In this document: positions 48,992 through 57,898 of the stretch, one piece after another
Layout of the letters: each line of letters starts with the position of its first letter
Numbering within the stretch: position 1 is the first letter of the stretch
DNA from: Vulcanimicrobiota bacterium
Lineage (GTDB): Bacteria > Vulcanimicrobiota > Xenobia > Xenobiales > JADMJV01
Direction of reading: 5' to 3'
Assembly (NCBI GenBank): GCA_019637395.1
Contig: JAHBVR010000002.1
Span: 443,495 to 507,494 of the forward strand
Length of the DNA stretch: 64,000 nucleotides
Program-made: the position numbers and the translations under genes
The notes under the pieces: model-generated
Database searches by the model: none
Seen by the model: only the letters and a program-made list of their open reading frames with translations
What the model was told of the DNA's origin: nothing

Positions 48992-49741
48992 CTAATGCAC
49001 GGGGGTGGCGGCTGACATTTGGAAGCCCATCGCCACGAATTCGGGATTGTGGCCGGGCAGCACCATCAGGGAGCCCGAAGCCATCTGGTAGTTGGCCTCT
49101 TTCATCATGCGGGCGTAGCTATCGGGAAGGGGGCTGGACATACGGCACAGTTTGCGCGCGTATTCGCTGGCCAGGCCGGTGCTGGGGGTGACACCGCCCC
49201 AGCGGAACGGGTCGCTGATGGGGTCAGCTAGAAACTCATCGGTGATGAAAATGTTTTCGACCAGCACGTTGCCGTCGGCCACGGAAATCTGCTTGAGGCG
49301 TTGAGCTACCGGCTCCGGGTCTTCACCGGTGAATTCCCCGTCAGTCATGTGGCACACCACCGGGGCGGGGGAATTGCGCAAGGCCGGCAGTTCGGCCAGC
49401 AGCAGGCGCTCAGCCGCTTCAAAGGCTTTGGCGGTGCGCGAGCTACGCAGCGTGGAAAGTTCGGGTACGCCTAAATGGGCGACCCGATCCACTGATTTGA
49501 TGCCGTCCAGCAGGTCGTAGACGTGGTCTGAGTAGGCGTACATGGCAACTCGGTAGCGGGGAGAAATGCGCACGCCTTTGGTGGAGCGGAAGACCATCTG
49601 GCGCAAAGCCGCTCCCAAGGCGGACATCACCACGTCGATGCGGCGTTGCTCGCCCATGGGCAGCATCATGGAAGCGCTCACGTCAATGAGGTAGACGATC
49701 AGAGCGGGGGTGGAGGTGGTTGCCAGTAGTTCGTATGCCAT
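48992..49741 (-). CDS. von Willebrand factor A (TerY-like) protein
   Basis: From the ATG at 49741 the protein has 249 residues and begins MAYELLATTSTPALIVYLID, with the MIDAS motif D20-V-S22-A-S24. The other metal-site elements are visible in RSSRTAKAFEAAERLL (Thr) and VCHMTDGEFTGEDPEP (Asp). The size and N-terminal start of the domain match TerY proteins, which pair with PP2C phosphatases and kinases. A longer frame reaches 49957 but overlaps the end of the EssC-like gene. It probably regulates or scaffolds the adjacent apparatus in the cytoplasm. Confidence 0.85.
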   Translation of the reverse strand: MAYELLATTSTPALIVYLIDVSASMMLPMGEQRRIDVVMSALGAALRQMVFRSTKGVRISPRYRVAMYAYSDHVYDLLDGIKSVDRVAHLGVPELSTLRSSRTAKAFEAAERLLLAELPALRNSPAPVVCHMTDGEFTGEDPEPVAQRLKQISVADGNVLVENIFITDEFLADPISDPFRWGGVTPSTGLASEYARKLCRMSSPLPDSYARMMKEANYQMASGSLMVLPGHNPEFVAMGFQMSAATPVH

Positions 49742-49889
49742 GTGGGCGCTGTGTTCCCGGCCTCCAGCATTCCCTCCTTTCCGCGGCCAATTGCCAGTAA
49801 TCCGCTCCCGAGCGCGACCTGTCGTCCATCCGGCCCGCGCCATGACAAGCCGTGACAAAATTCGGCTCAGGCCCGCCTCGGAAACCAAT

Positions 49890-52800
49890 CTAGAGCAATT
49901 TGACCCGCGCGATCTCGGTCCCAGCGGGCACTTTTCTCTCGGCAGGCACGTCCTCAACCGGTTCGGGCTGGAATTGCGCCAGTCGGTCCAGCCATACCAG
50001 CAATCCCTTGGCCTCCGCTCCGGGACGGGCGATGCGTACCTTGTTGCGGGCTGCTCCGCGTTGCACGAAAATGCCCATTCCCCGCGTCAGTTCTTCTGAC
50101 TGCGGGGGAATGCGCACATTGTTGAAGACGCCGTTGTCGTCGCGGGTGGCCAGCAGGAAGCCCGACTTGTAGGAGGCGATGGCCTTATAAATGCCGTCGT
50201 AGGTGTTGGAGCCCATATCGTCGACGCTGCCGGCCAGCACCACGTGCATCCCCGGTCCGCGGCAGGCTTTGATCAGATTGATGAGATCTTCCTGGTTGAG
50301 CGCGCTGCTTTGGGAGCGTAAGGATTCGAAGTCATCGATGAACAGCATGATGGTCGGCTGCTGGGCCACCCATTCGGCCTCATCCAGCACGCCACCCGAT
50401 TGCATGCGGGCGGCTTTGACCGCTGCTTTTCTCTGGTCGGCCAGGTTCCGCAGGCGCTCCAGAGCCTCACCGAAGGTGTCTTCGTTGTCGACGAACTGGC
50501 GCACATGGGGGAGCCGCGCCAGTGGCTGCAGCAGCCCTTCGCGAAAATCCACCACCGTCAGGTCCAGGTTCTCGGGCGACATGCGGGACGCCAGGGAAAG
50601 CGCCCATACCACCAGCAGGTTGGTCTTGCCACTTTGCATCGAGCCGGTGAAGAAGAAGTGCGGGCCGTCGGCGGGGGCCAGGTTGAAGGGCACCACGTCG
50701 TCGATGTCCAGTCCGATGGGCGCGCCCGTAAAAGGTCCGACTTGATCCTGGGTGATGGCCGGGATGAGCAGGTCGAGCGTGACCTGATCGGGCACGATCG
50801 GCACCGGTGGGGGAGGCGGCCCTTTATAGGCGGCGCGCATGGCTTCGGTGAGTGTGTCCATGGCCGCCGCTCGTTCCATCTCGCTGGCGCCGCTAAAGGC
50901 CAGCGCACCCTGGAATTCCAGCGGCGGCTTGGCTTTGACCAGGCCGCGGCCGACGATCGGACCGGGCTCCATTCCCTCGGTGCGTCCTACCGCCACCGTG
51001 TATTCGGTGCGGTCGGCCAGTTGCAGCGAAAGCACGCTGTTGATGTTGCCGCCCACCTTGGGTTTGAGTCCGCTGGGGCCGTTGGCCGACAGGATCAGAT
51101 AGACGCCCAGGTTGCCGCCTTCCTGAACCAGGGTGGCCAGCAGGTCTTCGGCCTCGGCGTGGTCCTTGGAGAAACGCACATAGTTGTCGAGCACGACCAC
51201 CACCGCGGGCACATCGGTTCGACCCGATTCGCGGTAGGATGCCAGGGTGCTGGCGCCGGCTGCGGCCAGGATATCCTTGCGTTTCTGAATCTGGCGCAGT
51301 AAGAAACGCAACAGGCGTTGGGTCCGGTCGATTTCTTCGGCCACCACGATGTCGCCCACGTGAGGCAGGGCGCGCAGCCGGGTCAGCGCCTTACCCCCGA
51401 AGTCCATGATGTAAAAGTGAAGCTGCTCGGGGCTATGTTGTTTGGCCAGCGAGATGAGCATGGTCAAAATTAAAGAAGTAGTGCCCGCGCCGGGCCGGCC
51501 GAAAACGGCGATATGTCCATCCTTGGCCAGGTCCATGAGCAGCGGGCCCTGGAAACTGCGCCCCGGATCATCCAGCAAGCCGGCCCGGGCCTGCAGCCAG
51601 TCCGAACTCGGCTGCCAACTGCTTCCGTCCCAGCCGCCGGCGGGCTGGATTTCCTCCAGTAGCAAGGTTCTGGGAAGCGGCGCCAACCAGGGGCCGGGCA
51701 GGCGCTGGATGCCGTTCTTTTCGGCTTGCACGGCCAGGTGGTGGGACATCTCCTGGAGTTCGGTGCGGGCTTTCCCTTTCGATTCCGCGGCGGCGGCCGC
51801 CCCTCCACCCATCTGCTGGCGGCGCCCGCTCAACTGCACCATCGAAATGGTGGGCTTTTCCTCGACGACTTCCTGGTTGGCCTGATAATCTGCGCCTCCG
51901 TAGGCCGCCTGGAAGAGTTCGAACATCTCGTTCTCGCCCAACTGAAAATAGGCGCGGCCGGACTGGCGGATGCTGGCGGCCTCGGGCCGCTTGATGACGG
52001 CTTTACTGTCTTCTTCCTTGTTGAACTTAAAGGCGATGCGAAAACGCGTGTTGCTCTCGATCTGGTCGCCGATGATGCCGGCCGGCTGCTGGGTGGCCAG
52101 AATCAGGTGCACGCCCAGGCTGCGTCCGACGCGGGCGATACTGACCAGGCGGCCGATGAATTCTGGTTCCTGTTTGGAAAGCTCGGCGAATTCATCGCAC
52201 ACAATCAGTAGTTTAGGCAAGGGTTCGGGAGCCCGATCCTGGCGGTAAAGCTCCTGATATTCGTCGATCTTGTTCACGGCCAGGCCGCTGCTGGCCGAGG
52301 CCGCGGAAAACAGGCGCATGCGCCGTTCGTTTTCGGCGGTTAGAGCCTTCAGGCAGCGCCAGACCTCGCTCTTTTCCAGATTGGTCAGGGTGCCCACCAG
52401 GTGAGGAAGTTCTTCCAGGCCGCGGAAAAGGTCGCCTCCTTTGTAGTCGATACACACGAAGGCCACTTCGTGGGGATGAAATTGGGTGGCCAGCAGCCCC
52501 AGGAAGGTGCTCAAAAAGGCGGTTTTACCTGAGCCGGTGGTGCCGGCCACCAGGCCGTGCGGACCCTGTCCGGTTTCGTGGAGGTTCAGTTCGAGCTTCT
52601 TGTCGCCGCCCTGCATGCCGATGGGCACTGCCATGCTTCGGAAGGGCGCGTTGTTTTTCCAAACGGAGAGAGCGTCGTAGTCCTCGATTTTGCCCACGCC
52701 TATCAGTTCCAGCATGCCGGCCTTGGTGGGAATGTCGGCCGCGCCTCCGCCCCCCTTGATGCGTAGAGCTGCTAGCGAGCGAGCAAAGTGTTCGGCACGA

Positions 52801-54002
52801 TCCAGCGTTAGCGTGTCAGCCACGAAGGCGCTGTCACTGGAGTCGAGAGTGGACACCAGGCGGCCGCCGTCCGGGCCGGCCTCAGCGATGGTGCGGCAGG
52901 TCTGCGGCAACTGCTGCATGGTTTCGCCAAAGAAAACGGGAAGACAACTGGCCTGAACCGAGTTCTTTTCCAGGAAGTCGTGAATTGGGTGATCGGCCGT
53001 CAGGCTGGTCGAGGCGAACAGAAAAACGTAAATGGGAAACTCGATGCTGCGTTTGTTATCCTCCTGTTCCTTCAGGCGCAGGGTGCGCTTACGCAGCAGG
53101 TCGTGGAGGTCGTCAAGCAGGGCTTGCGATTCCTCTCGCTCACAGGCTAAAAAGCGCCGCTGGTGTTCGTCGCTCCAGACATGGGGAAGCCAGCGACACC
53201 ATTTCCAGTCTTCCTCGGCCGGATAGATGACCACCAGTTTGACCTCGTCGGCTGAATGATGGGTCGCCAGTTGGACGATGAAAGCGCGCGCCATTTCGAC
53301 GAGCTGTTTGCGGGTGCCGGTCATGCCGGCCGGAGCCAGGTCGCGTAACTGGGCGCAAACCGGCAGGCCCTCCACCATTTGGAATTCCGCTGCCAGCCTG
53401 AAGGTGGCGACGGCCAGTGGATCCTGCTGCAGGTGATCGACCGCCGGCGCTTTGAGGTGCATACTGAAGGGCCGCAAGCCCAGCCCCAGGCGCACGCTCA
53501 AGAAATCCGGATCGGAGGGAGTGCGTTCGAAAAGCCGGGGGTCGACGCTGTCGGCGCGGCGGGCGCATTCGGCGGGGCTGGGATCGAGCGCCAGGCTGGA
53601 CTGGAGCTGTTGGTCTCGGGAAACGCCGAGGGCGGCCCGGCGCGACTCCAGGTAGCCGGACTGGCGTTCCACGCGCTGGCCGCAGAGCTTTTTGTATTGT
53701 TTGACTTCGCGGCGATAACCGATCACTCCGCGCAGGACGCCGAAGAAGAACATGCTGGCGCCTCCGATCATGGTGGAAGCGCCGCTGTGCGTGAAAGCCG
53801 CCATAAAAGCGGCTCCGGCAATGCTGGCTCCGCCCGTGAAAACCACGTCTTCCATGCGTGAACTGAGGTTGGCCGAGGGGGGAGTGGGGGGAGCCTCCGG
53901 AGCCCGAATTTCTTCCTCGCCGCGGGGAATGGGGGGTAGGATTCGAGGGGGACGTTGGAAGACTCTCTGGGATGGCATCGGCTGCCCAGTTCGTTTCACC
54001 AT
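49890..54002 (-). CDS. EssC/EccC-type FtsK/SpoIIIE ATPase of a type VII-like secretion system
   Basis: The 1370-residue protein has a Pro-rich start, two membrane spans at about 50-70 and 75-95 (VVFTGGASIAGAAFMAAF and GGASMFFFGVLRGVIGY), a cytoplasmic DUF-like stalk domain (100-450) and three ATPase domains. D1 has Walker A GTTGSGKT (487-494) and Walker B LLIVCDEFAEL. D2 has a degenerate P-loop GRPGAGTTS near 835. D3 has GSMQSGKT near 1120 and LFIDDFESL. Three modules after two spans are the hallmark of the type VII motor. Unlike firmicute EssC it has no N-terminal FHA domains; an FHA domain is in the partner at 59197. The start at 54002 follows AGGGAAGCTTG. Confidence 0.9.
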   Translation of the reverse strand: MVKRTGQPMPSQRVFQRPPRILPPIPRGEEEIRAPEAPPTPPSANLSSRMEDVVFTGGASIAGAAFMAAFTHSGASTMIGGASMFFFGVLRGVIGYRREVKQYKKLCGQRVERQSGYLESRRAALGVSRDQQLQSSLALDPSPAECARRADSVDPRLFERTPSDPDFLSVRLGLGLRPFSMHLKAPAVDHLQQDPLAVATFRLAAEFQMVEGLPVCAQLRDLAPAGMTGTRKQLVEMARAFIVQLATHHSADEVKLVVIYPAEEDWKWCRWLPHVWSDEHQRRFLACEREESQALLDDLHDLLRKRTLRLKEQEDNKRSIEFPIYVFLFASTSLTADHPIHDFLEKNSVQASCLPVFFGETMQQLPQTCRTIAEAGPDGGRLVSTLDSSDSAFVADTLTLDRAEHFARSLAALRIKGGGGAADIPTKAGMLELIGVGKIEDYDALSVWKNNAPFRSMAVPIGMQGGDKKLELNLHETGQGPHGLVAGTTGSGKTAFLSTFLGLLATQFHPHEVAFVCIDYKGGDLFRGLEELPHLVGTLTNLEKSEVWRCLKALTAENERRMRLFSAASASSGLAVNKIDEYQELYRQDRAPEPLPKLLIVCDEFAELSKQEPEFIGRLVSIARVGRSLGVHLILATQQPAGIIGDQIESNTRFRIAFKFNKEEDSKAVIKRPEAASIRQSGRAYFQLGENEMFELFQAAYGGADYQANQEVVEEKPTISMVQLSGRRQQMGGGAAAAAESKGKARTELQEMSHHLAVQAEKNGIQRLPGPWLAPLPRTLLLEEIQPAGGWDGSSWQPSSDWLQARAGLLDDPGRSFQGPLLMDLAKDGHIAVFGRPGAGTTSLILTMLISLAKQHSPEQLHFYIMDFGGKALTRLRALPHVGDIVVAEEIDRTQRLLRFLLRQIQKRKDILAAAGASTLASYRESGRTDVPAVVVVLDNYVRFSKDHAEAEDLLATLVQEGGNLGVYLILSANGPSGLKPKVGGNINSVLSLQLADRTEYTVAVGRTEGMEPGPIVGRGLVKAKPPLEFQGALAFSGASEMERAAAMDTLTEAMRAAYKGPPPPPVPIVPDQVTLDLLIPAITQDQVGPFTGAPIGLDIDDVVPFNLAPADGPHFFFTGSMQSGKTNLLVVWALSLASRMSPENLDLTVVDFREGLLQPLARLPHVRQFVDNEDTFGEALERLRNLADQRKAAVKAARMQSGGVLDEAEWVAQQPTIMLFIDDFESLRSQSSALNQEDLINLIKACRGPGMHVVLAGSVDDMGSNTYDGIYKAIASYKSGFLLATRDDNGVFNNVRIPPQSEELTRGMGIFVQRGAARNKVRIARPGAEAKGLLVWLDRLAQFQPEPVEDVPAERKVPAGTEIARVKLL

Positions 54003-54010
54003 CAAGCTTC

Positions 54011-54028
54011 CCTGCCCTGAGGGGCAGG
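54011..54028. other. Hairpin in the intergenic leader of the divergent secretion arms
   Basis: CCTGCCC-TGAG-GGGCAGG is a perfect 7-bp stem with a 4-base loop. In the essC-like mRNA it stands eight bases before the ATG and overlaps the purine-rich ribosome binding site; in the opposite mRNA it lies before the coiled-coil gene start. It may control translation of one or both arms. Confidence 0.5.
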
Positions 54029-54060
54029 ATTTGGGTGCCAAAACGAACAAAGAGCCACCC

Positions 54061-54960
54061 GTGGACGATGCCGGCGCGCTTGCCAAAGTAGTTCAGACGA
54101 TCGGGCGCCTCCGCGAGGTCTCGATTGCCGCTGGCCAGCAGGGACAGACGGCCGCGGCTCTGACCGAACAGCTCGCCCAGGTGCAGGCGGGGGTACGCGC
54201 CCAGTTGGAGCAATCCACTCAGTCCTTGCAAGCGATCGAGCAATCGGTCGGCGCCCTCCAGCTCGAGGCCGACCAACAGTTTGTGGCCCTGGTCGAGGCG
54301 CTGGAACGAGGAATAGCCGAGGAGCGTCCTTTACGCTCGGTGTTGGCCCAAGTTCGCCAGAATTACTTGGTGCAGTTGCAACGATTAGAACAGATTACTC
54401 AAGAGCAACTTCCCCCTCTGTTGGCCGACATCGGTCAGGCCTCGCAGTCGGTCTCGGCCACTCTGGCCTCGACCCAGATATTGGCGCTGCAATCCGCGGC
54501 CGAGTGCCAGCGCCTGCGGGCCGCTTCCGCCCAGCAGCGTCAGGCTCTGCTGGAGATGCGCGCCCGCCTGGAGCAGCAAGCCGAATCCATCGACCAGCAC
54601 ACCGAGCAATTTACCGACTCGTTGCTGCGTCTCTGGAAAGACCTCGAAGTCAACTTCGAGAACGCCCGCGCGGAGACACGACAGCGCTTTGACTCGCTCC
54701 TGGCCGAGGCCGCCCAGGTTCAGAAGGGCGCGGCCGAGGAGTTTCAACAGTGTTGGAATCAACAGTTAGCGGAGCAAATCGGGTCGCTGGCCGCCGCTTT
54801 GGAAGAGACGCTTTTCGGTCTGCGCGAGCTGGCCAAACCGACGCGCAAACTGGCCGATTCTGAGGTGCTGACCAGCATCCAGAAAGTTCGCGAGAGTTTT
54901 GATCCTTTGCAGGACATCGAGAAAGTTTTCCGGGCCGCCCACGGCCTGGAGTTGTGTTGA
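54061..54960 (+). CDS. Coiled-coil protein of the type VII-like cluster, 299 residues
   Basis: The GTG at 54061 opens a protein that is almost entirely helical: heptad-like patterns with Gln, Leu, Ala and Glu run from residue 10 to 280 (ALTEQLAQVQAGVRAQLEQ, LLEMRARLEQQAESIDQHTEQ). There is one Trp-rich point, LLRLWKDLEVNFENARAE, near 195-212. No WXG motif, signal peptide or membrane span is seen. It may be a substrate, a chaperone or a filament-like part of the apparatus. The reading frame is open upstream to 53752, but that region is antisense to the EssC-like gene; TTG 54031 is an alternative start. Confidence 0.75.
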   Translation: MDDAGALAKVVQTIGRLREVSIAAGQQGQTAAALTEQLAQVQAGVRAQLEQSTQSLQAIEQSVGALQLEADQQFVALVEALERGIAEERPLRSVLAQVRQNYLVQLQRLEQITQEQLPPLLADIGQASQSVSATLASTQILALQSAAECQRLRAASAQQRQALLEMRARLEQQAESIDQHTEQFTDSLLRLWKDLEVNFENARAETRQRFDSLLAEAAQVQKGAAEEFQQCWNQQLAEQIGSLAAALEETLFGLRELAKPTRKLADSEVLTSIQKVRESFDPLQDIEKVFRAAHGLELC

Positions 54961-56933
54961 TGGATTCTCTGATCGATCGACTGGGAGGAGAGTTCGAGCA
55001 GCTCGATGCGCTACTCACTTCCCTGGATGAGGTGGCTGGAAGGCTGGAAGTTCAGTTGTCGGACGGCCGCCTCCGGCTCGAAGGCCTGGCCCAGCGAGTC
55101 GAGGCCAGCAGTGAGCAGGCTCGCCAGGAATGGGCTGAAGCCGCGCCGCGCCTGGGCGCTCAGCTTCCCCCACTGAAAGCCGAAGCCTCGATGCTGTCCC
55201 AGCAAACCTCGGCCTTGCAACGGCAAAGCCGTCAATTTGAAACGGATTTTCTGGCCGAGCTACGGGAAACAGCCAGCGTCGTAGAGAGGTTCAGCCAGCA
55301 GCTGAACGCACCGCTGGAGGAATGGGCGCTCAGTTTAAGGGAGGGCCGTCCGGCGGCCCAGGAATTGCAGGCGGCCGCAACCGCTGGCTTAACGGCCTGG
55401 CAGGCTCAGACTCAGGTTCTGTTGGGCCGTTTGGCCAGTCTCGACAAAGAGCTCGAGTCCCACTCCGCGCCCTTGCAGAACCACGGTCAGTTGTTATGGC
55501 AGTCTTTGGCGCAATGGCAGCGGCAATTGATACTCGACCGAGAGCAGACGGGGCCCGAGGCAGCGCGGCCTGTGCAGCGGATCTTGAGCGACGAACTCCC
55601 GGAAACTTCCGACTCTCTTTGCCAGGGCCAGGGGAAGCTGCTGGAGCAGCAGTTCGAACTCTGGCTGAAAGCCGCCGAAACCCGCCGAACTGCCACCGCG
55701 GACGCCCTCACGGCCCTCTACGCGGGGCTGAACGAATATTGCGCTCTCACCCTGCCGCAATTGCTGGCCGAGTGTCTGCAGCAGAGGGCGGCCCCCGCCG
55801 TCCAGCGCACCCGTGCCGCCATTTTGCGCATTCAAGCCTGGGTGCATCGCTCGGGGGAGTTCACCACCCAATTTGGCCGGTTGATGCCGGCCACCCGGGC
55901 AGTTTTGACCTTCTTCGCGCAGATGCAGGACCCGGCGTCCACCGGCCAGGCGCTGGCTCAAAGTTCGCCCACCAGCGGTTGGGGAAGCGCCCCGCCGGCT
56001 CAGCTCTCCAATCCCGAGCCGGTTCAGCAGGGACGCCGGTCTGAGGTCAGCTGGGCCTTGCCCCCGCAGGTGGGGCTGGGTTTTTCGGCCACTCAGACGC
56101 TCTCCCAGACCAGCGCTCAGACGGCTCCAGCGCTTGTTTCTTCCGATCGGGGGCGCCAGGAGACGGCCGCCGAACGTCAGGCTGGAGCCGGCGGTGGAGC
56201 TTCTCCTCGCACCCTTTCCCCCATCAACCAGGGAGGCCCGCAGGGCACCGACCTTAGCGGCCTCGGAGTTGGACCCGGCGGAGGATTCGACAGCGGCTCC
56301 TCCAGCGGCCTTGACAGCTCGCGCTCCGGTTCCCCGCAGACCATTGGCGGTTTCGAAGACAACAGCCGGGAACTCTACGACAAAATGCAGGGCGGCCAGA
56401 ATACGCCGGAAGAAACGCTGGAGCGGATGCGCCAGGAGACCGCCGCCAAAGCGCAGCGCCTGGAGGCAGAGCGGCAGGCCGCCCGCCTGGCCGGCGAAGC
56501 TCCTCCTATCCAGCAAGCCAGTTCTTCCCATACCAGCCACGGTGGCCATCACGGCACCAGCCACGGAACTCATGGCGGCCCCGGCGCGGGTGCCGGCGGT
56601 GGCGCGAGTTCGGGCTCAGGCGGCGGCCATGACAGCTCGCGCTCCGGTTCCCCGCAGACCATCGGCGGTTTCGAAGACAACAGCCGGGAACTCTACGACA
56701 AAATGCAGGGCGGCCAGAACACGCCGGAAGAAACGCTGGAGCGTATGCGCCAGGAAACTGCCGCCAAAGCGCAACGCCTGGCGGCAGAGCGGCAGGCCGC
56801 CCGGAGCGCCTCTATGCAAGAAGCTCCGCCTAAGATCAACCTTGGTTTCCTTCGGGATGGCCAGGGCCAGGGAGTTCCTCCCAGAATTCACCTGGGCAGC
56901 CCGAAGCGCAAGCCGGAGGAGCCCGAGGTGTGA
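54960..56933 (+). CDS. Coiled-coil protein with disordered tail containing two identical modules, 657 residues
   Basis: The ATG shares one base with the previous stop (TGATG). Residues 1-330 are helical coiled coil similar in style to its neighbours (MDSLIDRLGGEFEQLDALL). Residues 335-440 are Ser/Gln/Pro-rich. The tail has two nearly identical modules of about 58 residues, starting DSSRSGSPQTIGGFEDNSRE and each ending in a helix ERMRQETAAKAQRLxAERQAARSA-like, joined by a Gly/His/Ser linker with TSHGGHHGTSHGTHGG. The modules have FEDNSRELYDKMQGGQNTPEE at the centre. They could be binding sites repeated for valency, for example for an FHA domain after phosphorylation. Confidence 0.8.
   Translation: MDSLIDRLGGEFEQLDALLTSLDEVAGRLEVQLSDGRLRLEGLAQRVEASSEQARQEWAEAAPRLGAQLPPLKAEASMLSQQTSALQRQSRQFETDFLAELRETASVVERFSQQLNAPLEEWALSLREGRPAAQELQAAATAGLTAWQAQTQVLLGRLASLDKELESHSAPLQNHGQLLWQSLAQWQRQLILDREQTGPEAARPVQRILSDELPETSDSLCQGQGKLLEQQFELWLKAAETRRTATADALTALYAGLNEYCALTLPQLLAECLQQRAAPAVQRTRAAILRIQAWVHRSGEFTTQFGRLMPATRAVLTFFAQMQDPASTGQALAQSSPTSGWGSAPPAQLSNPEPVQQGRRSEVSWALPPQVGLGFSATQTLSQTSAQTAPALVSSDRGRQETAAERQAGAGGGASPRTLSPINQGGPQGTDLSGLGVGPGGGFDSGSSSGLDSSRSGSPQTIGGFEDNSRELYDKMQGGQNTPEETLERMRQETAAKAQRLEAERQAARLAGEAPPIQQASSSHTSHGGHHGTSHGTHGGPGAGAGGGASSGSGGGHDSSRSGSPQTIGGFEDNSRELYDKMQGGQNTPEETLERMRQETAAKAQRLAAERQAARSASMQEAPPKINLGFLRDGQGQGVPPRIHLGSPKRKPEEPEV
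56313..56486 (+). repeat. Direct repeat unit 1 within the coiled-coil gene
   Basis: About 174 bases encode the first tail module (SGSPQTIGGFEDNS...). It matches the unit at 56631-56804, offset 318 bases, with only a few base changes, so it is a recent or gene-converted duplication. Confidence 0.85.
56631..56804 (+). repeat. Direct repeat unit 2 within the coiled-coil gene
   Basis: Second copy of the 174-base tail module, separated from copy 1 by a Gly/His/Ser-coding linker. Confidence 0.85.
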
Positions 56934-57898
56934 GCGACCTGCTGGAGCAACTCAATCAACTCCTTGATGCCGGCCGGGAAACTCCGCTGCGACTGCGGAC
57001 CCTGCAGTCGGATTTGCTGCACTTGGAGACCAGCGGGCAAGCCTTGCAAGAAAGCGTTCGGCGTAATCATAGTGAGAATCTGGCTTTGCTCACCGAGGTA
57101 TTGGGAAAAGTCAGCGCCGAGACAACCCGGTTGGAGGAGCTCCGCCACTCCGTCAGCCGGGCTCAGGCGGCGGCCAGCCAGGCCCTGCGCGAGCTGCAGC
57201 AAGCCGGGCAAACCCAGGCAGAGATGATTCTATCGGAGCTGCAACAAGCTCGCGAGCGCGTCCTCCAACTGAGCCAGAGCGGCCATCAGTTCAGCCTGGA
57301 GATTGTCACTCTGAGTACGGCACACACCGCCGCCGTCGGCAGCGCCTGCCAGAGCCTCCAGAATCGCTGGAGTGAACTGGAAAAAAGCCTTGACCAGGTG
57401 GAGGTCCGCCTGCAAAGTCTGGCCCAACTGGAGCAACAGGTCCAGACCCGGCACCAGGCCGGTATGGCACGCTGGCAAGAGGAATTTGGTCTTGCTCGCA
57501 CGGGATTGGCCCGGGGCATGGCGGAATTGCGGGAGCGGGGCGAAGCTTGCGAGCACACGTTTGTGAAGGCCATGGAGGAGATGCCGATCAGCCTGGCGGA
57601 GCAAGCCAGCCGGCTGGAACAGCAACAGGCAGATTCTTTGGATGAAGGCATTTCGCGGCCCTGCCAGGAGGGCGCGGCGGCCTTGACCGAGCGGGCCATT
57701 CTCTTCATGGGACAGCAAAGTGTGAACGTGGAGGACAAGCTTCTTCCTCTCGGGGTGGAAGTCGAAAAACAGGTTAAGCGCTCGCAACAGGGAACGCCGC
57801 TCAAGCCGATGCTTGTAACTACCTATTACTTTCTGCAGAAAATCGGACAAGACTCGATCTTGGCGCCTCATTTGGAGCTGCTTTTCAGCGATGTCTGA
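56930..57898 (+). CDS. Coiled-coil protein of the type VII-like cluster, 322 residues
   Basis: The GTG overlaps the previous stop (GTGA). The protein starts SDLLEQLNQLLDAGRE and is helical throughout, with long heptad segments (residues 40-120 and 140-260) rich in Gln, Leu and Glu. Its C-terminus ends with a hydrophobic helix, MLVTTYYFLQKIGQDS, which the neighbours share only weakly. No known domain is seen. The opening MSDLL-x-QL is repeated at the start of the following protein, so the two are paralogues. Confidence 0.75.
   Translation: MSDLLEQLNQLLDAGRETPLRLRTLQSDLLHLETSGQALQESVRRNHSENLALLTEVLGKVSAETTRLEELRHSVSRAQAAASQALRELQQAGQTQAEMILSELQQARERVLQLSQSGHQFSLEIVTLSTAHTAAVGSACQSLQNRWSELEKSLDQVEVRLQSLAQLEQQVQTRHQAGMARWQEEFGLARTGLARGMAELRERGEACEHTFVKAMEEMPISLAEQASRLEQQQADSLDEGISRPCQEGAAALTERAILFMGQQSVNVEDKLLPLGVEVEKQVKRSQQGTPLKPMLVTTYYFLQKIGQDSILAPHLELLFSDV

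Noticed and set aside
53140-54276. 378-codon minus-strand frame at the start of the EssC-like gene
   Set aside because: It runs in another frame over the EssC-like N-terminus and across the divergent start; Arg/Pro/Gly-rich composition shows a shadow.
55494-56573. 359-codon minus-strand frame opposite the 657-residue coiled-coil gene
   Set aside because: Mirror of a repetitive, GC-rich coding region; no motif or start signal.
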